From assembly GCF_013408175.1 (NCBI RefSeq), contig NZ_JACBYW010000003.1, positions 372,001 to 436,000 of the forward strand: DNA of 64,000 nt, in the 5' to 3' direction. Shown here one piece after another: positions 60,816 through 64,000 of the stretch. The notes under the pieces are model-generated. The model saw only the letters and a program-made list of their open reading frames with translations. It made no database searches and was not told where the DNA came from. The first letter of the stretch is position 1. The number at the start of each line of letters is the position of its first letter. The DNA is from Actinopolyspora biskrensis (lineage in GTDB: Bacteria > Actinomycetota > Actinomycetes > Mycobacteriales > Pseudonocardiaceae). The position numbers and the translations under genes are program-made.

Positions 60816-61124
60816 GTGACAACCGAGCTCTGGTGGGATGAAGAGGATATCGAGCACATACGTACTCGTTCGATTCGTTATCCCGGAGCGACCGACATCG
60901 AACCGAGCTGGACGGTAGAAGCAGCCGCGGACTCGCACCGGGTGCTACGTGACCCGGACCCGAAAAGCCGAGCGAGCTACATCCGGATCATCGGTTACTC
61001 CGCGAGCGCCGAGTCCGTGATCACCGTCATCGTCGACCCCGAGGACTTCTCAGGGGTCACGGCCTGGAAAACGCGCGGGGCCGACCTGCGCGACTATCTG
61101 GAGAACAAGGAGGCCGGAACATGA
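60816..61124 (+). CDS. BrnT-like toxin (putative)
   Basis: 102 residues. TELWWDEEDIEHIRTRSIRY at the N-terminus and the end GVTAWKTRGADLRDYLENKE, with a central RASYIRIIGYSASAESVITV strand pair, follow the compact BrnT/RelE-like fold (WD..H...R... G.S..... IRI/VTA...R). BrnT toxins are ribonucleases. The stop overlaps the next gene (ATGA), which encodes an RHH protein, as in brnTA pairs. The match is by pattern; it is not a close BrnT. Confidence 0.65.
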   Translation: MTTELWWDEEDIEHIRTRSIRYPGATDIEPSWTVEAAADSHRVLRDPDPKSRASYIRIIGYSASAESVITVIVDPEDFSGVTAWKTRGADLRDYLENKEAGT

Positions 61125-61447
61125 CGAAAACCGAGGACAGCCGGGCGAACCGCCGTGCCAGACATGCCGCGATCCGGGCCGAGGTCGCCGCGGAAGCAGC
61201 CGAGAACGCCGAAGCGGAAGCAGCCGAGAACGCCACGACACTGGACGTCCCGCTGCACCTGCGCATCGACCAGCAACTGGACGCCCAGCTGCGCGAGTGG
61301 GCCGCCACCGAGCACATCCCCACCTCGGCGCTGGTACGCCGCCTGCTGCGACAGGCCATGCGGGAACACCGCGGTGACTCCCCCACCACTGCTCAAGTGG
61401 AAGAGATCGCCCGCCGCGTGGCACGCGAGGAACTCCACCACAGCTGA
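61121..61447 (+). CDS. Ribbon-helix-helix antitoxin (putative BrnA-like)
   Basis: 108 residues. The C-terminal two thirds (LDVPLHLRIDQQLDAQLREW, then AATEHIPTSALVRRLLRQAM) is an RHH domain. The N-terminal part is a charged Ala/Glu helix containing a duplicated unit (AAENAEAEAAENA), encoded by a tandem 24-bp repeat. Overlaps the toxin by four bases. Expected to neutralise the toxin and repress the shared promoter. Confidence 0.7.
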   Translation: MTKTEDSRANRRARHAAIRAEVAAEAAENAEAEAAENATTLDVPLHLRIDQQLDAQLREWAATEHIPTSALVRRLLRQAMREHRGDSPTTAQVEEIARRVAREELHHS

Positions 61448-61481
61448 AAAGCCGGGCAACCACAGCTGAAAAGCCGGGCAA
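61438..61481 (+). repeat. Tandem 22-bp duplication over the antitoxin stop
   Basis: The unit CCACAGCTGAAAAGCCGGGC plus AA occurs twice without change. The first copy contains the antitoxin stop codon TGA; the second lies directly behind it. A recent slippage duplication. Confidence 0.9.
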
Positions 61482-61548
61482 CGCCCCGCAACGAATCCGT
61501 GCTCGACGCCCTGGAGCTGCCGGAGAGCGAAGAGTCCGACCAGGGTTC

Positions 61549-61724
61549 GGGTGGGGCGCCAGGGGATCGAACCCTGAACCGTGGGGCGATGACCCATCGC
61601 TGCCATCCGCTGTCAGCGATGCTCGATCACGCTATGCGCTGCGGCGGAACGCCATTCAGCATATCCGTCGCGGGGCGGGGGCAGGCGTTGTCCGCCAGTG
61701 TCTCGTGCACCTGAAGTGCACTTC
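61549..61724 (-). repeat. 176-bp direct repeat 1 with tRNA 3'-end sequence (att-like)
   Basis: Read leftwards it ends in a tRNA T-arm, CAGGG-TTCGATC-CCCTG (61560-61576), and an acceptor-like GCGCCCCACC. The same stretch, about 80% alike, recurs at 62647-62822. No complete tRNA is attached. Such partial tRNA ends are typical attL/attR remains of site-specific integration. Confidence 0.65.
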
Positions 61725-61856
61725 CACTGGGCTTGGACACCTCGCGCGGAACCGTGTGCTCGACTGGTCACGGTGTCGGGATGGTCGGTGCGGGTGCGGC
61801 AAGGAAATCCCGCGCCCCTGCCTCGGCGCGGGGACCGCTGCCTCGTGCTCGAGCGC

Positions 61857-62195
61857 TCAGCTCTCCGGGAGCACGTGGTAGCTCAGCGTTCCCGGCAGTA
61901 CGTAGCCTTGCCCGGAGGGGTGGACAACTCGCTGGGTCCATGGATCTTTCACACCACAGGAATCGGCGCTGAACAGGATTCGCGCGTTCGTGCCGTTTAT
62001 GACACGACCCAGTTTCTTCCAGTGGTCCGGGAGCTGGTGGCAGCCGTTGGCCGGTTCGTGGGCGATAGCGGCGATCTTCTGCCCTGACCTGCTGAGGAAG
62101 GTGAGTGCTCCCCGGGCGGCGTGGGCCGGGGTCGCGGCCAGTGCCAGCACGCAGACAGCGGCGATCGTGGTCAACGGGCTGGCGATGTGACGCAT
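61857..62195 (-). CDS. Small secreted protein (112 aa)
   Basis: A Sec signal peptide is clear: MRHIASPLTTIAAVCVLALA then ATPAHA with cleavage before ARG. The mature part (about 86 residues) has two cysteines (NGCHQ and DSCGV) that could form a disulfide. It ends GQGYVLPGTLSYHVLPES. GGAAGAGA precedes the ATG. Lies between the two 176-bp repeats, so it may be cargo of an integrated element. Family not recognised. Confidence 0.75.
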   Translation of the reverse strand: MRHIASPLTTIAAVCVLALAATPAHAARGALTFLSRSGQKIAAIAHEPANGCHQLPDHWKKLGRVINGTNARILFSADSCGVKDPWTQRVVHPSGQGYVLPGTLSYHVLPES

Positions 62196-63075
62196 CCACG
62201 TTCTCTTCCGTGTTGATTCGATGGGTTGCTGTCACAACCGGAGGCGTTCTAGCAGCAGTCGCGCACGACCGCACAGCAAGATCACCGGATCGTGGTCGAT
62301 TCCGGGCCGGCAGACCGGTGGGGCCCCTGCCGAACAGAGCCGTCCCCGACATGAGAGCGGGCCGAACTGAGCTCAACCGGATGCGGGACTACACCACGGG
62401 TATGGCGGCCTGCCCGTAAGAAGTGGCCGGCGAGGACGGCCGCGGCGGGACCGGACTTCGCGGGAACAGTAGCTTGACCGGCCATGATGGCCAGTCGAAC
62501 CGGCGTGCGGTGGTGAGCTTCCTCGAGGGGCCCGACAGGAATCGTCCTTGAACGGGCCATCGACAACTAGTTCACGAGTTTTGCGCACTCAAAATGCGCT
62601 CGTGATCTTGATCGGTTACCAGCGGAACTAGCTGACCGGGGATTTCGGTGGGCCGCCAGGGACTCGAACCCTGAACCCGTGGAGTAATGATCCATCGCTG
62701 TCATCAGTTGTCAGCGATGCTCGATCACTGCTGTGCGCTGGGAAGGAACGCCGATCAGCATATCCGTTGCCGGTGGATGTCAGTCGTTGTCTGTCATCGT
62801 TTCGTACACGTAAAGTGCACTCATGATCTTGATCCCGAGTTACCTGACGAGGTAGGGCTTCGTCCTCATCTCGTTTGATCTGACTTTGCCCGACCAGGCC
62901 GTGTTAAACGGTGTAGCAGTCACACTAGACGATACGATTCGTTACCAAGATTGCATCCTTAACCCTGTTTTATCGAGCTCGGGTGGCCAGGCAGGATAAA
63001 AACCCTGGCCACCCCTGAGAAGCAAGTTATCTCTCCAGGACGATAACTCTCAACGTTATAGATTTTTTATGTTAC
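62196..63075. other. 880-bp region without genes, containing the second repeat
   Basis: Contains a third partial copy of the repeat tail (62591-62613), the 176-bp repeat 2 (62647-62822), and from about 62840 an AT-richer stretch leading into the Shedu gene. No coding frame is supported. Confidence 0.5.
62647..62822 (-). repeat. 176-bp direct repeat 2 with tRNA 3'-end sequence (att-like)
   Basis: Same length and order as repeat 1: T-arm CAGGG-TTCGAGT-CCCTG (62657-62673) plus GCGGCCCACC, then GTCAGCGATGCTCGATCAC, CAGCATATCCGT and AAGTGCACT blocks. Repeats 1 and 2 enclose about 920 bp with the secreted-protein gene. Confidence 0.65.
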
Positions 63076-64000
63076 TTATTTTTGCGCTGCCGACTCGACG
63101 TGCCATTCGGCGCGAGCCACCAGTTCGTCGAAAGTTATGATTTCTGGCTCACTTAGGTTCCGTCGAAACAATTCGAAGCTTCGAACCTGGTCGAGTACAG
63201 CCCCTCCTTCAGAGCCAGTGAGTTGGTTCAACGTTCCCACGATGACGAAAGATCTCGGCCGAAGGAGGAACGTGCCCGATGGGAGTCGTTCTCCTTCGGA
63301 CGAAGTGTCAGGAAGGTATTCATCGAGGCTGCTGCACGCTAGGTGGGCGGTCTGTTGTGCTTGAACGACAGCTCCAGCAACTTCATCCGATGGCTTCCAA
63401 CAACCGGCGCGATAGTCTCCCTTTTTGTCGAGCAATTGTGTCCGATGGTGCTTTATCTCGGCAAAGGTGAGCGAACTGATGAGTCCAGTTGTGCGCAGGA
63501 GAGCATCGACCCTCTTGCCGACTCCTTTGACGCTTCGCCCTGTGACATCTTGTTCGAGCTTTCTTTTGTCCCAGGATGTGTATAGCTTCCCCCCGAGTCC
63601 TACCCCGAGGATCCAAGGGTTGTTTTCGAGCAATTCTTGCCACGCCCTCTCGGGGCCGTTTGATTTGGCAGCTGCCGCGTTAAATTCCTCCTCGTTCTCT
63701 AGCCATCTACGCATCTGATCCACAACACTCCTGCGATGTTTAAGTGCTATTACATCATCTGCTTCAGCATCGTTTTCGATCAACTCTCGGAAGCGATTGG
63801 GATATTGTGAATACATATTTTCCACAGCTGAGGGGTCAGCGAAGATATCGCGGAGAAGTTGATCATCAACGCGAACTGATTCTCCGCCCTCAACCGGGAT
63901 ACCATCGACCGCCCGCAGCATCTCAATCAGACGTGTCGCCTGCTCGCGATTCAGCTCCAGAACTTTTTCGAGCCTCGTACGGTCACCGTTAGTTGGCACC
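63076..64000 (-). CDS. sduA: Shedu-type antiphage nuclease (DUF4263), N-terminus at or past the edge
   Basis: At least 307 residues. The C-terminal nuclease domain has ERAWQELLENNPWILGVGLG, then KRVDALLRTTGLISSLTFAE and EIKHH, the PD-(D/E)xK pattern with Asp and E-x-K, followed by GAVVQAQQTAHLACSSLDEY. This is the Shedu (SduA) domain. A GTG at 63999 could be the start, but the frame runs to the edge, so it may be truncated. The region is visibly AT-richer than the rest. Single-gene phage defence; N-terminal sensor domains vary in the family. Confidence 0.85.
   Translation of the reverse strand, partial: VPTNGDRTRLEKVLELNREQATRLIEMLRAVDGIPVEGGESVRVDDQLLRDIFADPSAVENMYSQYPNRFRELIENDAEADDVIALKHRRSVVDQMRRWLENEEEFNAAAAKSNGPERAWQELLENNPWILGVGLGGKLYTSWDKRKLEQDVTGRSVKGVGKRVDALLRTTGLISSLTFAEIKHHRTQLLDKKGDYRAGCWKPSDEVAGAVVQAQQTAHLACSSLDEYLPDTSSEGERLPSGTFLLRPRSFVIVGTLNQLTGSEGGAVLDQVRSFELFRRNLSEPEIITFDELVARAEWHVESAAQK

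Noticed and set aside
61438-61481. Possible CRISPR-like repeat
   Set aside because: Only two adjacent identical units with no spacer; a simple tandem duplication. No cas genes in the window.

Overview
The window is chromosomal DNA from a high-GC actinomycete. Supporting signs are frequent GTG/TTG starts, several leaderless starts, a DUF397 protein, a butyrolactone-receptor-like TetR protein, Spo0M, an actinobacterial paa cluster and an AccA/AccD leucine-degradation cluster. A Pseudonocardiales relative such as Actinopolyspora or Saccharopolyspora is a reasonable guess but is not proven by the sequence. Most of the window is ordinary metabolism and regulation; the two ends and several intergenic stretches are accessory.

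Layout. 1-6.4 kb: Nudix hydrolase (cut by the edge), NmrA reductase divergent from a TetR gene, VOC protein, three tRNAs (Glu, Asp, Phe), a ScbR/ArpA-like regulator, and a copper chaperone behind a CsoR-type operator. 6.4-12.9 kb: ribbon-helix-helix protein, then an acyl-CoA carboxylase/acyl-CoA dehydrogenase operon (probably leucine/isovalerate breakdown) divergent from its TetR gene across a nested palindrome. 13-24.3 kb: cytochrome oxidase subunit I, a two-gene phage-like zinc-finger operon, MFS exporter, aldo/keto reductase, flavin monooxygenase, YigZ, small HhH protein, Spo0M. 24.5-33.4 kb: complete phenylacetate catabolism cluster (paaABCDE, paaZ, paaI, paaK, paaR) with three matching operator-like palindromes. 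33.5-40 kb: two near-identical APC permeases flanking a broken MazG gene and an HTH/DUF397 pair, then a diacylglycerol-kinase-like protein. 40-50.8 kb: FAD dehydrogenase, DUF3311/sodium-solute symporter pair, HAD, dipeptidase, MarR with a flavin hydroxylase, NhaC antiporter. 51.2-54.6 kb: ABC exporter plus two-component system in one overlapping operon. 54.8-56.2 kb: complete IS30-family element. 56.3-60.8 kb: PutP, XRE regulator, SDR, alpha/beta hydrolase. 60.8-64 kb: a BrnT-like/RHH toxin-antitoxin pair, two 176-bp direct repeats carrying tRNA 3'-end sequence, a secreted protein, and an AT-richer Shedu (DUF4263) nuclease at the edge.

The most unusual signals are non-coding. A dispersed, double-hairpin repeat family occurs at five places. 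In three copies it starts at or beside the stop codon of the gene upstream in its own reading direction, and a fourth lies about 40 bp past a stop. Stem changes between copies are compensatory, and one copy, inside the paa operon, lacks the second palindrome cleanly. A second, shorter REP-like family occurs three times. The right-hand 3 kb looks like a defence and integration hot spot: toxin-antitoxin pair, duplicated tRNA-end sequence, then Shedu.
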